Below, piece after piece: positions 8,692 through 18,381 of a stretch of 64,000 nt of DNA. The notes beneath the pieces are model-generated. The model saw only the letters and a program-made list of their open reading frames with translations. It was not told where the DNA came from and did not search any database. How positions within the stretch are numbered: position 1 is the stretch's first letter; each line of letters starts with the position of its first letter. The position numbers and the translations under genes are program-made. Source of the stretch: Streptomyces sp. JHA26 (GTDB taxonomy: Bacteria > Actinomycetota > Actinomycetes > Streptomycetales > Streptomycetaceae); NCBI RefSeq assembly GCF_002005565.1, contig NZ_BDJC01000016.1:1-64000 (forward strand). Direction: 5' to 3'.

Positions 8692-9720
8692 TTGAAGGCG
8701 CTGGTCAAGGAGAAGGCGGAGCCCGGGCTCTGGCTCGCGGACGTCCCCGAGCCCGTCATCGGACCCGGTGACGTGCTCATCAAGGTGCTGCGCACCGGCA
8801 TCTGCGGCACCGACCTGCACATCCGGGCCTGGGACGGCTGGGCGCAGCAGGCCATCCGCACCCCGCTCGTCGTCGGCCACGAGTTCGTCGGCGAGGTCGT
8901 CGAGACCGGGCGGGACGTCACCGACGTCAAGGCCGGCGACCGGGTCAGCGGCGAGGGGCACCTGGTGTGCGGCAAGTGCCGCAACTGCCTGGCCGGACGG
9001 CGCCACCTGTGCCGCGCCACGGTCGGGCTCGGCGTCGGCCGGGACGGGGCGTTCGCCGAGTACGTCGCCCTGCCCGCCGCCAACGTCTGGGTGCACCGCG
9101 TCCCCGTCGACCTCGACGTCGCCGCGATCTTCGACCCGTTCGGCAACGCCGTGCACACCGCCCTGTCCTTCCCGCTGGTCGGCGAGGACGTCCTCATCAC
9201 CGGCGCCGGACCGATCGGCCTGATGGCCGCCGCCGTGGCCCGGCACGCGGGCGCCCGCAACGTCGTGATCACCGACGTGAGCGACGAGCGCCTGGACCTG
9301 GCCCGCAAGGTCGGCGTCAGCCTCGCCCTGAACGTCGCGGAGGCCACCATCGCCGACGGACAGCGCGAACTGGGTCTGCGCGAGGGCTTCGACATCGGCC
9401 TGGAGATGTCCGGCCGCCCCGAGGCGATGCGCGACATGATCGCCAACATGACGCACGGCGGCCGCATCGCGATGCTCGGCCTGCCCGCCGAGGAGTTCCC
9501 CGTCGACTGGGCCCGGATCGTCACCTCGATGATCACGATCAAGGGCATCTACGGCCGCGAGATGTTCGAGACCTGGTACGCCATGTCGGTGCTGCTCGAA
9601 GGCGGCCTCGACCTCGCCCCCGTGATCACCGGCCGCTACTCCCACCGCGACTTCGAGGCGGCCTTCGCCGACGCCGCGAGCGGCAAGGGCGGCAAGGTCA
9701 TCCTCGACTGGACCGCGTAA
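8692..9720 (+). CDS. tdh: L-threonine 3-dehydrogenase
   Basis: 342 residues from a TTG start (TTGAAGGCGCTGG) preceded by CAGGAG. The frame extends upstream to 8578, but the family N-terminus (MKALxK) fits the TTG exactly. It is very similar in layout to E. coli Tdh (341 aa): zinc ligands in ICGTDLH and GHEFVGEVV, structural cysteines [15 protein letters not shown], the family signature [20 protein letters not shown], and nucleotide loop GAGPIGLMA. The enzyme oxidises L-threonine to 2-amino-3-ketobutyrate using NAD+. It lies 37 bp upstream of kbl, the next enzyme. Confidence 0.95.
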   Translation: MKALVKEKAEPGLWLADVPEPVIGPGDVLIKVLRTGICGTDLHIRAWDGWAQQAIRTPLVVGHEFVGEVVETGRDVTDVKAGDRVSGEGHLVCGKCRNCLAGRRHLCRATVGLGVGRDGAFAEYVALPAANVWVHRVPVDLDVAAIFDPFGNAVHTALSFPLVGEDVLITGAGPIGLMAAAVARHAGARNVVITDVSDERLDLARKVGVSLALNVAEATIADGQRELGLREGFDIGLEMSGRPEAMRDMIANMTHGGRIAMLGLPAEEFPVDWARIVTSMITIKGIYGREMFETWYAMSVLLEGGLDLAPVITGRYSHRDFEAAFADAASGKGGKVILDWTA

Positions 9721-9757
9721 GTCATCCGCCCTTCCTAGGAGCTCAGGAGCTTCCGAG

Positions 9758-10951
9758 ATGTTCGACTCCGTGCGCGACGACCTGCGCGCCACCCTCGACG
9801 AGATCCGTGCCGCCGGCCTGCACAAGCCCGAGCGCGTCATCGGCACCCCCCAGTCCGCGACCGTGAACGTCACCGCCGGCGGCCGTCCCGGCGAGGTCCT
9901 CAACTTCTGCGCCAACAACTACCTCGGCCTCGCCGACCACCCCGAGGTCGTCGCCGCCGCCCACGAGGCGCTGGACCGCTGGGGCTACGGCATGGCGTCC
10001 GTGCGCTTCATCTGCGGCACCCAGGAGGTCCACAAGGAACTGGAGGCCCGGCTCTCCGCGTTCCTCGGCCAGGAGGACACGATCCTCTACTCCTCCTGCT
10101 TCGACGCCAACGGCGGCGTCTTCGAGACCCTCCTCGGCCCCGAGGACGCGGTGATCTCCGACGCCCTCAACCACGCCTCGATCATCGACGGCATCCGCCT
10201 GTCCAAGGCCCGGCGCCTGCGCTACGCCAACCGTGACATGGCCGACCTGGAGGCCCAGCTCAAGGCCGCGGGCGACGCCCGCCGCAAGCTGATCGTCACC
10301 GACGGCGTCTTCTCCATGGACGGCTACGTCGCCCCGCTCGCCGAGATCTGCGACCTCGCCGACCGCTACGACGCCATGGTGATGGTCGACGACTCGCACG
10401 CCGTCGGCTTCGTCGGCCCCGGCGGCCGCGGCACCCCCGAGCTGCACGGCGTCATGGACCGCGTCGACATCATCACCGGCACCCTCGGCAAGGCCCTCGG
10501 CGGCGCCTCCGGCGGCTACGTCGCCGCCCGCGCCGAGATCGTCGCCCTGCTGCGCCAGCGCTCGCGGCCCTACCTCTTCTCCAACACCCTCGCCCCGGTG
10601 ATCGCCGCCGCCTCCCTCAAGGTGCTCGACCTGCTGGAGTCGGCCGACGACCTGCGCGTCCGCCTCGCCGAGAACACCGCCCTGTTCCGCCGCCGGATGA
10701 CCGAGGAGGGCTTCGACATCCTCCCCGGCGACCACGCCATCGCCCCGGTGATGATCGGCGACGCGGCCAGGGCGGGCCGGATGGCCGAGCTGCTGCTGGA
10801 GCGCGGGGTGTACGTGATCGGCTTCTCCTACCCGGTCGTCCCCCAGGGCCAGGCCCGCATCCGCGTGCAGCTGTCCGCCGCCCACTCCACCGCGGACGTG
10901 GACCGCGCGGTGGACGCCTTCGTGGCGGCGCGCGCGGAGCTGGACGCCTGA
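9758..10951 (+). CDS. kbl: Glycine C-acetyltransferase (2-amino-3-ketobutyrate CoA ligase)
   Basis: 397 residues, the standard length for this alpha-oxoamine synthase. The N-terminal [16 protein letters not shown], the VDDSHAVGF Asp/His pair and the PLP-lysine motif [15 protein letters not shown] are all present. It splits 2-amino-3-ketobutyrate with CoA into glycine and acetyl-CoA, completing threonine breakdown started by tdh. RBS AGGAGCTCAGGAG precedes the ATG. It is a paralogue of the 5-aminolevulinate synthase at 39 kb but is clearly the Kbl subtype. Confidence 0.95.
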   Translation: MFDSVRDDLRATLDEIRAAGLHKPERVIGTPQSATVNVTAGGRPGEVLNFCANNYLGLADHPEVVAAAHEALDRWGYGMASVRFICGTQEVHKELEARLSAFLGQEDTILYSSCFDANGGVFETLLGPEDAVISDALNHASIIDGIRLSKARRLRYANRDMADLEAQLKAAGDARRKLIVTDGVFSMDGYVAPLAEICDLADRYDAMVMVDDSHAVGFVGPGGRGTPELHGVMDRVDIITGTLGKALGGASGGYVAARAEIVALLRQRSRPYLFSNTLAPVIAAASLKVLDLLESADDLRVRLAENTALFRRRMTEEGFDILPGDHAIAPVMIGDAARAGRMAELLLERGVYVIGFSYPVVPQGQARIRVQLSAAHSTADVDRAVDAFVAARAELDA

Positions 10952-10992
10952 CGGGGGTCTGACCTGCGGTCACGGGTGAGAGAATCGGTTCC

Positions 10993-11895
10993 GTGATCGA
11001 AGCGCGGCGGCTGCACATCCTCCGAGCGGTGGCGGACCACCGCACCGTGACGGCGGCGGCCGCCGCGCTCTACCTCACCCCGTCGGCGGTCTCCCAGCAG
11101 CTGACCGCCCTGGAGCAGGAGACCGGACACCGCCTGGTGGAGCGCGGCGCCAGGGGCGTCCGGCTGACCCCGGCCGGCGAGATCCTGCTCAGCCACACCA
11201 ACGCGGTCCTCGCCCAGCTGGAGCGGGCCGAGGCCGAGCTCGCCGCGTACGGCTCGGGCGAGGCCGGCACGGTCACGGTCGCCTCCTTCGCGACCGGCAT
11301 CACCCTGGTCGTCGGGCCGGCGCTGGCCCGCCTCGCGGAGTCGGCGCCCGGCATCCGCATCCGCGTCCAGGACGCGGAGGGCGACGCCAGCCTGCCGATG
11401 GTCCTGGACCGGCAGGTCGACGTGGCGGTCGCCGTCGAGTACCGGGGGGCGCCGCCCGCCGACGACCCGCGCCTGACCCACGTCCCGCTGTACGCGGAGC
11501 CGTTCGACGCGGTCGTCCCGGTCACGCACCGGCTCGCCGACACCGCGGAGGTGCCGCTCGCGGAGCTGGCCAAGGACCCGTGGATCGGCCCCTACCCCGG
11601 CAACCCCTGCCACGACGTGGTCGTCCTGGCCTGCGAGGCCGCCGGTTTCCAGCCCCGCCTCGAGCACTCCTCGGACGACTTCCGCGCGGTGGTGTCCCTC
11701 GCCGCGGCCGACGCGGGCGTGGCGCTCGTCCCGCGCTCGGCGCTGCTCGGCATGGACCTGGCCGGCGTGGTCGTCCGCCCCGTCGACGGCGTCGCCCCCA
11801 CCCGCCGCGTCTTCGCGGCCGTACGCCGGGGAGCCGAGGGGCACCCGCTGATCCGCCCGGTGCTGGACGCGCTGGAGGCGGTCGCCGAACGGTAG
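10993..11895 (+). CDS. LysR-family transcriptional regulator
   Basis: 300 residues: an N-terminal winged helix-turn-helix (RTVTAAAAALYLTPSAVSQQL, then LVERGARGVRLTPAGE) and a substrate-binding-like effector domain starting near residue 90 (GTVTVASFATGITLVVGPAL). It follows kbl by 41 bp on the same strand, so it may be co-transcribed with and control threonine catabolism. LysR proteins normally act on a divergent neighbour, so this target is only an inference from position. The effector is unknown. Confidence 0.85.
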   Translation: MIEARRLHILRAVADHRTVTAAAAALYLTPSAVSQQLTALEQETGHRLVERGARGVRLTPAGEILLSHTNAVLAQLERAEAELAAYGSGEAGTVTVASFATGITLVVGPALARLAESAPGIRIRVQDAEGDASLPMVLDRQVDVAVAVEYRGAPPADDPRLTHVPLYAEPFDAVVPVTHRLADTAEVPLAELAKDPWIGPYPGNPCHDVVVLACEAAGFQPRLEHSSDDFRAVVSLAAADAGVALVPRSALLGMDLAGVVVRPVDGVAPTRRVFAAVRRGAEGHPLIRPVLDALEAVAER

Positions 11896-11956
11896 GACCG
11901 CGGCGGGCCCCGGACCGACGGGAACCGGCCACCCGCTGCCCGCAGTCTGGGCTGTC

Positions 11957-13339
11957 ATGCGCGTGACCATGATCCTCCCGGCCCTGACCGAGGCGACGAG
12001 CCCGCTGTTCCGGCCCATCAAGTACTCGCTGTTCCCGCCGCTGGGCCTCGCCACCCTCGCCGGCTACCTCGACCCCGACGACGAGGTCACCCTCCACGAC
12101 GAGCACGTGGAACGCCTGGACCTGGCCGCCATGCCCACCCCCGACCTGCTGGTGGTCCAGCCGTACATCACCTCGGCGCGGCGCGGCTACGAGATCGCCG
12201 ACCACTTCCGGGCCCGCGGCGCCCACGTCGCGATGGGCGGCCTGCACGTCACCTCGCTGCCCGACGAGGCCGCGGCCCACGCCGACACGGTCTTCACCGG
12301 CCCCGGCGAGGACACCTGGCCGCTGTTCCTGAAGGACTTCCGCGACGGCGCCCCGGCCCGCCGCTACGACTCCACCCTGCGCACCCTCGCCGGACTGCCC
12401 CCGGTACGGCGCGACCTGATCAAACGCCACCTCTACCTCGTCCCCAACTCCCTCGTCGTCTCACGCGGCTGTCCCCACCACTGCGACTTCTGCTACAAGG
12501 ACGCCTTCTTCGAGGGCGGCAAGTCCTTCTACACCCAAGCCGTCGACGACGCCCTCGCCGAGATCGACCGCCTGCCCGGCCGCCACCTGTACTTCCTCGA
12601 CGACCACCTCTTCGGCAACCCCCGCTTCGCCGAGGCCCTCTTCGACGGCATGAAGGGCATGGGCCGGCTGTGGCAGGCGGCCGGCACGGTCAACTCCGTC
12701 CTCAAGCCGGGTCTGCTGGAGCGGGCGGCCGAGGCGGGACTGCGCAGCCTCTTCGTCGGCTTCGAGACGGTCAACGACGCCAACCTCGCCGAACGGCGCA
12801 AGAACCAGAACATCGGCACCGACTACGCGGCGGCGGTGCGGCGCCTGCACGACGCCGGGGTGATGGTCAACGCCAGCTTCGTCTTCGGGCTCGACCAGGA
12901 CGGCCCGGACGTCTTCGACCGGACGGTCCAGTGGGCGGTCGAGCAGGGCGTCGAGACGGCGACCTTCCACATCATGACGCCCTACCCGTCGACCGGGCTG
13001 TGGCGCCAACTGGAGTCCGAGGGCCGCATCCTGCACCGCGACTGGGACCTGTACGACACCCGTCACGTCGTCCACCGGCCCCGGGGCATGACGGCCCGGC
13101 AACTGGAGGACGGCTACTGGCGGGCCTACCGCGACTTCTACCGTTGGTCCAGCATCTGGCGCGGCTCGGCGGCCCAGCCCGGCGGGCACGAGCGGCTGCG
13201 GCACCTCGCGTACGCCGGGGGCTGGAAGAAGTTCGAACCCGCCTGGGACCTGCTGATCCGCTCGAAGCGGGTGGTGCGGGCGCTTCCGATGCTGGAGCGC
13301 ACGCTGAGCGCGTTCGGCGGGCGGTCCGGAACGCGCTGA
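11957..13339 (+). CDS. B12-binding-domain radical SAM protein
   Basis: 460 residues. The N-terminal half is a cobalamin-binding-type Rossmann domain (residues about 1-130; LVVQPYITSARRGYEIAD, then GGLHVTSLPDEA). The radical SAM core follows, with the Fe4S4 cysteines as CX3CX2C at residues 172, 176 and 179 (CPHHCDFC), then FLDDHLFGNPRFAEAL and a family C-terminal extension. The substrate is not known; related proteins occur widely in Streptomyces. Although it belongs to the same superfamily as the cluster methyltransferase at 27.4 kb, it lies outside the cluster and looks like part of the conserved left flank. Confidence 0.85.
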   Translation: MRVTMILPALTEATSPLFRPIKYSLFPPLGLATLAGYLDPDDEVTLHDEHVERLDLAAMPTPDLLVVQPYITSARRGYEIADHFRARGAHVAMGGLHVTSLPDEAAAHADTVFTGPGEDTWPLFLKDFRDGAPARRYDSTLRTLAGLPPVRRDLIKRHLYLVPNSLVVSRGCPHHCDFCYKDAFFEGGKSFYTQAVDDALAEIDRLPGRHLYFLDDHLFGNPRFAEALFDGMKGMGRLWQAAGTVNSVLKPGLLERAAEAGLRSLFVGFETVNDANLAERRKNQNIGTDYAAAVRRLHDAGVMVNASFVFGLDQDGPDVFDRTVQWAVEQGVETATFHIMTPYPSTGLWRQLESEGRILHRDWDLYDTRHVVHRPRGMTARQLEDGYWRAYRDFYRWSSIWRGSAAQPGGHERLRHLAYAGGWKKFEPAWDLLIRSKRVVRALPMLERTLSAFGGRSGTR

Positions 13340-13466
13340 GCGAGCCCCGTGTCCGGGACGGCGTCCCGGATGCGAACGGTCCGAGGCGGTGACCCCCTGC
13401 TCCGAGCTGCTCGGCACCCCCGCGACCACCGCGTGATTGTCAGTGCCGGCGGCTACGGTGCCTGAC

Positions 13467-13826
13467 ATGCCGGACGCAGAAGACGTACGCCGTATCGCCC
13501 TGTCCCTGCCGGACACCACGGAGAAGATCGCCTGGAGCATGCCCACCTTCCGGGTCGCGGGCAAGATGTTCGCCACACTGCCCGAGGACGAGACCTCCAT
13601 CGCGGTGCGCTGTCCCAAGGAGGAGCGCGACGAACTGGTGCTGGCCGAGCCGGAGAAGTTCTGGACCGCCGGCCACGAGGCCCAGTTCGCGTGGGTGCGG
13701 GTGCGCCTCGCCGCCCTCGACGGCGAGGACGAGCTGCGCGACATCCTCGCCGACTCCTGGCGCCAGGCCGCCCCCACCCGGCTGCTGGAGGCCCACCCCC
13801 GGCTGGGGCTGCCGACCGGGGGCTGA
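13467..13826 (+). CDS. MmcQ/YjbR family protein
   Basis: 119 residues from an internal ATG; a short upstream in-frame extension has no RBS. The fold signature of the MmcQ/YjbR (CyaY-like alpha/beta) family is visible: ALSLPDTTEKIAWSMPTFRV, then KMFATLPEDETSIAVRCPKEER, and a C-terminal WRQAAPTRL. Proteins of this family are small DNA-binding-like or stress-associated proteins of unclear function. It is the last protein gene before the tRNA. Confidence 0.85.
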   Translation: MPDAEDVRRIALSLPDTTEKIAWSMPTFRVAGKMFATLPEDETSIAVRCPKEERDELVLAEPEKFWTAGHEAQFAWVRVRLAALDGEDELRDILADSWRQAAPTRLLEAHPRLGLPTGG

Positions 13827-14092
13827 AAGCCCTCGGGCGTTGTCGGTGCCCCGTGGCACGATCCGGAGACACGCGTGGCAGCCGGGGCCGGAGGGGGGCT
13901 CCGGCTGCCAGAGGCGCGGGGAGCACGGGAGCCGGTGCGGGCCGGCCGGCGGTGCGCGGACGGACCCGCGCGGAGCGGGGCTGACCTGCGGAGCAGCCGC
14001 CCGCCCTCACAAACGGTGCGCGACCACCGGCCCGAGTGCGGTATGGTTTTCCTGCACGTTCGGCCGGGGGAAACCCCAGGTCACACGGGCAA

Positions 14093-14166
<74 letters not shown>

Positions 14167-14187
14167 CTCGAGAGAGTCGCAGATCAG

Positions 14188-14217
14188 GGCCGGTTTCGGA
14201 GGCATCCGAAACCGGCC
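14188..14217 (+). terminator. Terminator hairpin after tRNA-Pro copy 1
   Basis: A perfect 13-bp stem, GGCCGGTTTCGGA / TCCGAAACCGGCC, with a 4-nt loop, 21 nt after the tRNA. It is well placed to insulate the downstream cluster from tRNA transcription. The following ~240 bp up to 14460 hold no other feature that I can support. Confidence 0.8.
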
Positions 14218-14460
14218 TCGACCGTTTTCGGGGACCGACGGGGACCCGTTCCGCTTGACTGGCGTCAACGGGTGATGACAAGCGGGAGCAGGCGCGGGGC
14301 GCCCCCGCCCCGCACGGAAGACGTCCCGCAGGCGCCCTCCCCGTGGCCCGCGGTATTCAGTAGCATCGGTCCCCAGGAATCACGGCTCGACACGGTCGCG
14401 CGGGCCGTCCCCGTACTCCTGGGAGCGATCGGAGAGAGCCGGGCGTCAGGGGGGCGATGC

Positions 14461-15291
14461 GTGAGAGTGCTTGTCGTCGGCGGGAGCGGGTTCCTCGGGT
14501 ACGAAGTGCTCCGCCGGGCCGCGGCCGCCGGATGGGACGTGGCCGCCACCTACCGGACCCGCCCGGGGGACCTGCCGTCGGTCACCTGGTACCGGGCCGA
14601 CCTGCGTGACCCGGACCGGATGGAAGAGCTGCTGGCCCGGGCCCGCCCGACCGCGGTGATCAACACGGCCGGCGGGCACGCCGACTGGGCGGTCACGGCC
14701 GACGGCGCGGCCCGGCTGGCCCTGGAGGTGGCGCGGGCCGGGTGCCGGCTGGTCCACGTCTCCTCCGACGCGGTGTTCTCCGGAGCCGCCGTCCACTACC
14801 GCGAGGACGCGCTCCCCGATCCCGTCTCCCGTTACGGAGCCGCCAAGGCCGCGGCGGAGACGGCCGTCAGGGTGGTGGTGCCCGAGGCCGCCGTGGTGCG
14901 CACCTCGCTCATCGTGGGGCACGGCCGGTCCGCGCACGAGAAGGCCGTGCACGCCCTCGCGGCCGGTACCCGCACCGGCGTCCTGTTCACGGACGACGTC
15001 CGCTGCCCGGTCCACGTGGACGACCTGGCCTCCGCACTCCTGGAGATCACGGAGTCGGGCGGATCCGGCGTGTTCCACGCGGCGGGACCGGACGCGCTGA
15101 ACCGTCACGACCTGGGCGTCCTCATAGCCCGACGGGACGGACTGGACCCCGCCCGGCTGCCGGCCGGGCTGCGCAGCGACGTGGACCCGCCGGGGGGCCT
15201 GGACATCCGCCTCGTCACCGACGCCACCCGGAGCCGGGTCCGGACCCGCCTGCGGGGCGCGCGCGAGTTCCTCGGCGTCGACGCTCCGTGA
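14461..15291 (+). CDS. moeS5: NAD(P)-dependent SDR, NDP-4-ketosugar reductase (MoeS5-like)
   Basis: 276 residues from the GTG that starts VRVLVVGGSGFLGYEV. An in-frame extension upstream reaches 14272 but has no Rossmann character. Extended short-chain dehydrogenase: glycine motif GGSGFLG, Tyr-Lys pair in SRYGAAKAAAE, and RmlD-like C-terminal half (FHAAGPDALNRHDLGVLIAR). In moenomycin biosynthesis MoeS5 reduces the 4-keto-6-deoxy intermediate made by MoeR5 to UDP-chinovosamine, a 6-deoxy-GlcNAc donor. The adjacent dehydratase on the same strand supports that role. This is the left end of the cluster. Confidence 0.75.
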   Translation: MRVLVVGGSGFLGYEVLRRAAAAGWDVAATYRTRPGDLPSVTWYRADLRDPDRMEELLARARPTAVINTAGGHADWAVTADGAARLALEVARAGCRLVHVSSDAVFSGAAVHYREDALPDPVSRYGAAKAAAETAVRVVVPEAAVVRTSLIVGHGRSAHEKAVHALAAGTRTGVLFTDDVRCPVHVDDLASALLEITESGGSGVFHAAGPDALNRHDLGVLIARRDGLDPARLPAGLRSDVDPPGGLDIRLVTDATRSRVRTRLRGAREFLGVDAP

Positions 15292-15552
15292 GCCGGCCCG
15301 GCTTACCGCCCGGTGCCGCCGGGCGCGTCCGGCGGCGGTCGAGGAGACTGCCCCGCGCCGATCCGACCCTCGACGACGTGATGATCCCGGCCTCCTCCGG
15401 ACGTCCGCGCGGACCCGCCCGACGTCGACGGAGCCGGTGCGGCAGGCGGCGAACGGCTGCCGGAACGTGGTCCCCGGGCGCGGTTTCCCGGGGAGGCAAC
15501 GCAAGGGTGTCGGCGAAGAAAGCACCAAGACGATACGTCGGTCCAGTTCGTC

Positions 15553-15566
15553 GTGTCGGTCGACAC
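15553..15566. promoter_or_regulatory. 14-bp palindrome in the 313-bp gap upstream of moeR5
   Basis: GTGTCG-GT-CGACAC is a perfect inverted repeat 39 bp before the dehydratase start and is a candidate operator. The same gap (15292-15604) also has a short hairpin, CGCCCGG/CCGGGCG at 15307-15325, just after moeS5, which could weaken read-through. No convincing -35/-10 pair was identified, so co-transcription of moeS5 and moeR5 stays open. Confidence 0.35.
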
Positions 15567-15604
15567 ATCAGTCATGGCTCTTGTCAAAAAGGAAGTGTGA
15601 CTGC

Positions 15605-16726
15605 ATGTCTGACGATGATTCCGCAGGGTACGGTGCGCACCTGCCAACCGGCGACCACCCCGCCCTGGACCTCGAGGAGATCCTCGGCCGGCAGCGGATA
15701 AGGACCGATCTCGGGAGCAGCGCCGGGTTCCTGCGCGGCCGACGGGTCCTGGTCACCGGGGCCGGCGGCTACATCGGATCGGAGCTGTGCCGACAGCTCA
15801 GCCGGTGGGGACCCGAGAGCCTCATGATGCTCGACCGCAACGAGACGGCCCTCCACCTGGCGGCCGGCAGCGTCGCGGGCGGTGCCTCGTCGGTGCGCCC
15901 CGGCATCCTCCTCGCCGACATCAGGGACTCCAGGGGACTGATGCGGCTCTTCCGCCGGTGCCGGCCGGACATCGTCTTCCACGCGGCGGCCCTCAAGTGG
16001 GTCCCCATCCTGGAGGAGTTCCCCGGCGAGGCCGTCAAGACGAACGTCTTCGGCACCCGGGCGGTCCTGGACGCGGCGCTGGCCGCGGACGTGGCGTTCC
16101 TGGTGAACATCTCGACCGACAAGGCGGTCGACCCGGTCGGGGTGCTGGGGTACTCCAAGCGCATAGCCGAGGGACTCACCGCGGCGGCCGCCATCCAGGC
16201 GGGCAGGCCGTACGTGAGCGTGCGGTTCGGCAACGTGCTCGGCTGTCAGGGGTCCTTCCTCGACGTCTTCACCCGCCAGGTCGCGGCCGGAGACCCGGTG
16301 ACGGTCACCCACCCCGGGGTGACGCGTTACCTGATGACCGTGCAGGAGGCCGTGGAACTGGTCATCCAGTCGGCCGCGCTGGGCAGCGTCGGCCACGCCC
16401 TGGTGCTGGACATGGGGGAGCAGGTCCGCATCCTCGACATCGCCCGCAGGGTCATCGCGCGGACGGGCGCGGAGCTTCCGGTCCGCTACATCGGGCTGAG
16501 ACCGGGGGAGAAACTCACCGAGTCCCTGGTGGCCCCCTCCGAGACCCCGGTCCGGTACGTGCACCCGAAGATCATGGAGGTGCCGGTGCCGGCCCTGAAG
16601 GCCGGGGACGGCCCCGACCTCGACGCCTGGGGGGAGGACCACGCCGTCGTCGCCGCCCTGCGGGCCACCTGCCGGGCCATGGAGGGCGGCTCCATGACGC
16701 CGGAAACCGGCCACTGGCCGGTCTGA
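15605..16726 (+). CDS. moeR5: UDP-GlcNAc 4,6-dehydratase-like nucleotide-sugar dehydratase (MoeR5-like)
   Basis: 373 residues from an ATG with GGAAGTG upstream; the frame is open earlier without an RBS. It is an extended SDR of the CapD/FlaA1 type: VTGAGGYIGSELCRQL, then FHAAALKWVPILEEFPGEAVKTN and the family signature ISTDKAVDPVGVLGYSKR. In this family the usual Tyr of YxxxK is replaced (here LGYSK) and the Asp-Lys of TDKA is catalytic. LRPGEKLTESL is the characteristic C-terminal motif. The expected role is conversion of UDP-GlcNAc to a 4-keto-6-deoxy sugar for the chinovosamine unit of the glycan. Its neighbour at 14461 would reduce the product. Confidence 0.82.
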   Translation: MSDDDSAGYGAHLPTGDHPALDLEEILGRQRIRTDLGSSAGFLRGRRVLVTGAGGYIGSELCRQLSRWGPESLMMLDRNETALHLAAGSVAGGASSVRPGILLADIRDSRGLMRLFRRCRPDIVFHAAALKWVPILEEFPGEAVKTNVFGTRAVLDAALAADVAFLVNISTDKAVDPVGVLGYSKRIAEGLTAAAAIQAGRPYVSVRFGNVLGCQGSFLDVFTRQVAAGDPVTVTHPGVTRYLMTVQEAVELVIQSAALGSVGHALVLDMGEQVRILDIARRVIARTGAELPVRYIGLRPGEKLTESLVAPSETPVRYVHPKIMEVPVPALKAGDGPDLDAWGEDHAVVAALRATCRAMEGGSMTPETGHWPV

Positions 16727-16738
16727 TCCCGGGCGGAC

Positions 16739-16764
16739 GGCGCGCCGGACCCGCCCGGCGCGCC
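16739..16764. terminator. Bidirectional terminator between convergent moeR5 and glycosyltransferase operon
   Basis: A perfect 10-bp stem, GGCGCGCCGG / CCGGCGCGCC, with a 6-nt loop, in the 72-bp gap between two convergent genes. It could terminate both transcripts. Confidence 0.7.
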
Positions 16765-16798
16765 GGCCCGCGCCCTCACGCGCACCGGGAACAGGGCC

Positions 16799-18373
16799 TC
16801 ACAGGTACCGGACGCCCTGCCGCGCGCTTCCCGCCAGGAACCCGGCCAGCCGCGCCCCGTAGCGGACGTAGCGCCGGCGCAGCGCGGGCGACCGCACCAG
16901 GTCCGGAACGTGCAGCACCAGCCAGCACCAGTTCATGACGACCACCCGGCCCTCACGCCGCTGGAACCCGGCGCGGCGGTACGCGGCGTACAGCCGGGCA
17001 CCGGAGAGGCCGTAGTTCCACTTCTGTCGTGCCAGCGCGGCCGGCTCGTCCCGCAGCCGGTAGTGCATGGTGGCGTCGCCCGCGTAACGCACGAGGTAGC
17101 CGCAGAGCTGGGCGCGCCAGGAGAGGTCCATGTCCTCCCCGCCGCCCCGGTAGCGCTCGTCCCAGCCGCCCACCGCCGTCAGGACGTCCTTCCAGGCGCC
17201 GCAGTTCGCCCCCCGGGCGAACGGCAGGAAGTCCGTCTGCGCGTCCATCGGCAGGGGCTGCTCGTCGGCGCGGCCCGGGCTGAGGACGGACGTGTCCAGG
17301 CCACCCCCCACCAGGTCGGCCTCCTTCGCCGCCTCCGTCATCGCGGCCAGCCAGCCGGAGTCGGCGACGTCGTCCGCGTCGCAGAACGCGACGAAGTCGC
17401 CGCGCGCCGCGGCGACGCCCCGGTTGCGGGCGAGGCTCTCCCCGGGGCGGTCGGACGCGTCGACGACCCGCAGGTCCCGCAGTCCGGCACGGGCCCGTTC
17501 CGCCACCTCGCGGGTGGCGTCCGTCGAGCCGTTGTCCACGACCAGGACCTCGTACGGAACGGTGCCGGCCTGCCGGGACAGCGCGGTCAGCTGGGCGGCG
17601 AGCGTGCGGGCGCCGTTGCGCACCGGGACGACCACCGACACGAGCCGGGGCGCGCTTCCGTCGCGCGGTGCGGCGGCCGGCGGCCGGTACCCGTGCCGGA
17701 CCAGGCGGGCACGCCGGACGACGCGCACGCCGGGTTCCAGGGCGACGGCCGGGTTCCCGGCGGTGCCGGTCCGCCGGCGGACCAGCAGCATGGGCACGGC
17801 GACCCAGGCCGCCGTGACGCGGTCCGCTTCCAGCAGCTCGCGCCGCACCAGATAGGCGCCGTCGAGGAGATCCCCGGGGGAGGGCGGGGATCCGGTGGCC
17901 GGAGACGGCAGGGTGAACCCGTCCACGAGACCGTCGTCCCGCAGCCCGAGCGTGCCGCACTGCACCAGGCCGACCGGAGCGCCGCCGTCCCCGCCGCCGT
18001 CGCGGGCCGCCCGCGACAGGTGCTCCAGGCAGTGGGGGAGGGCCTCGTCGCCGCCGCGCAGCACGGCGACGTACGGTGCCCGCGCGTTCCTGGCCGCCTC
18101 GACACACGCCGGCCCGAGTTCCTCGCGGGCACACCGCACGACCCGTACGGTCGGGGCTCCGGCCGTACGGGAGGAGCGGATGCCGTCCTCCCAGGGCGCC
18201 GGGCCGCCTCCGGGCGGGGCGGGGGCCGCCGTCACCACCGTCACGGAGACGGGCCGCACCGTCTGGGCGAGGAGGGTGCGCACCGTGCGCTCACCGCCGC
18301 CGTCCGGATCGGCCACCACCACCGCGATCCGGGGCAGCGGCGTGTCCGCGTCCTTCGCGTGGGCGCCGTCCAC
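16799..18373 (-). CDS. Two-domain GT2-family glycosyltransferase (moe-type GT)
   Basis: 524 residues. The C-terminal half is a full GT-A/GT2 domain: LVSVVVPVRNGARTL near residue 245, VDNGSTDAT, the metal-binding DAD motif in FVAFCDADDVAD, and the ED acceptor motif GGGEDMDLSWR. The N-terminal ~215 residues look like a second, degenerate GT-A domain (IAVVVADPDGGGERTVRTLL, later YVAVLRGGDEAL) without a DxD. It starts with GTG 8 nt after the preceding gene and is last in a three-glycosyltransferase operon. It should add one sugar of the pentasaccharide. Which ring it builds (probably a MoeGT2- or GT3-type step) cannot be fixed from sequence. Confidence 0.8.
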   Translation of the reverse strand: MDGAHAKDADTPLPRIAVVVADPDGGGERTVRTLLAQTVRPVSVTVVTAAPAPPGGGPAPWEDGIRSSRTAGAPTVRVVRCAREELGPACVEAARNARAPYVAVLRGGDEALPHCLEHLSRAARDGGGDGGAPVGLVQCGTLGLRDDGLVDGFTLPSPATGSPPSPGDLLDGAYLVRRELLEADRVTAAWVAVPMLLVRRRTGTAGNPAVALEPGVRVVRRARLVRHGYRPPAAAPRDGSAPRLVSVVVPVRNGARTLAAQLTALSRQAGTVPYEVLVVDNGSTDATREVAERARAGLRDLRVVDASDRPGESLARNRGVAAARGDFVAFCDADDVADSGWLAAMTEAAKEADLVGGGLDTSVLSPGRADEQPLPMDAQTDFLPFARGANCGAWKDVLTAVGGWDERYRGGGEDMDLSWRAQLCGYLVRYAGDATMHYRLRDEPAALARQKWNYGLSGARLYAAYRRAGFQRREGRVVVMNWCWLVLHVPDLVRSPALRRRYVRYGARLAGFLAGSARQGVRYL

Positions 18374-18381
18374 GTCCGCCC

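Noticed and set aside
11957..13339. B12 radical SAM protein considered as a cluster gene
   Set aside because: It lies left of tRNA-Pro and its terminator, together with housekeeping-type genes. The cluster already has its own MoeK5-like enzyme.
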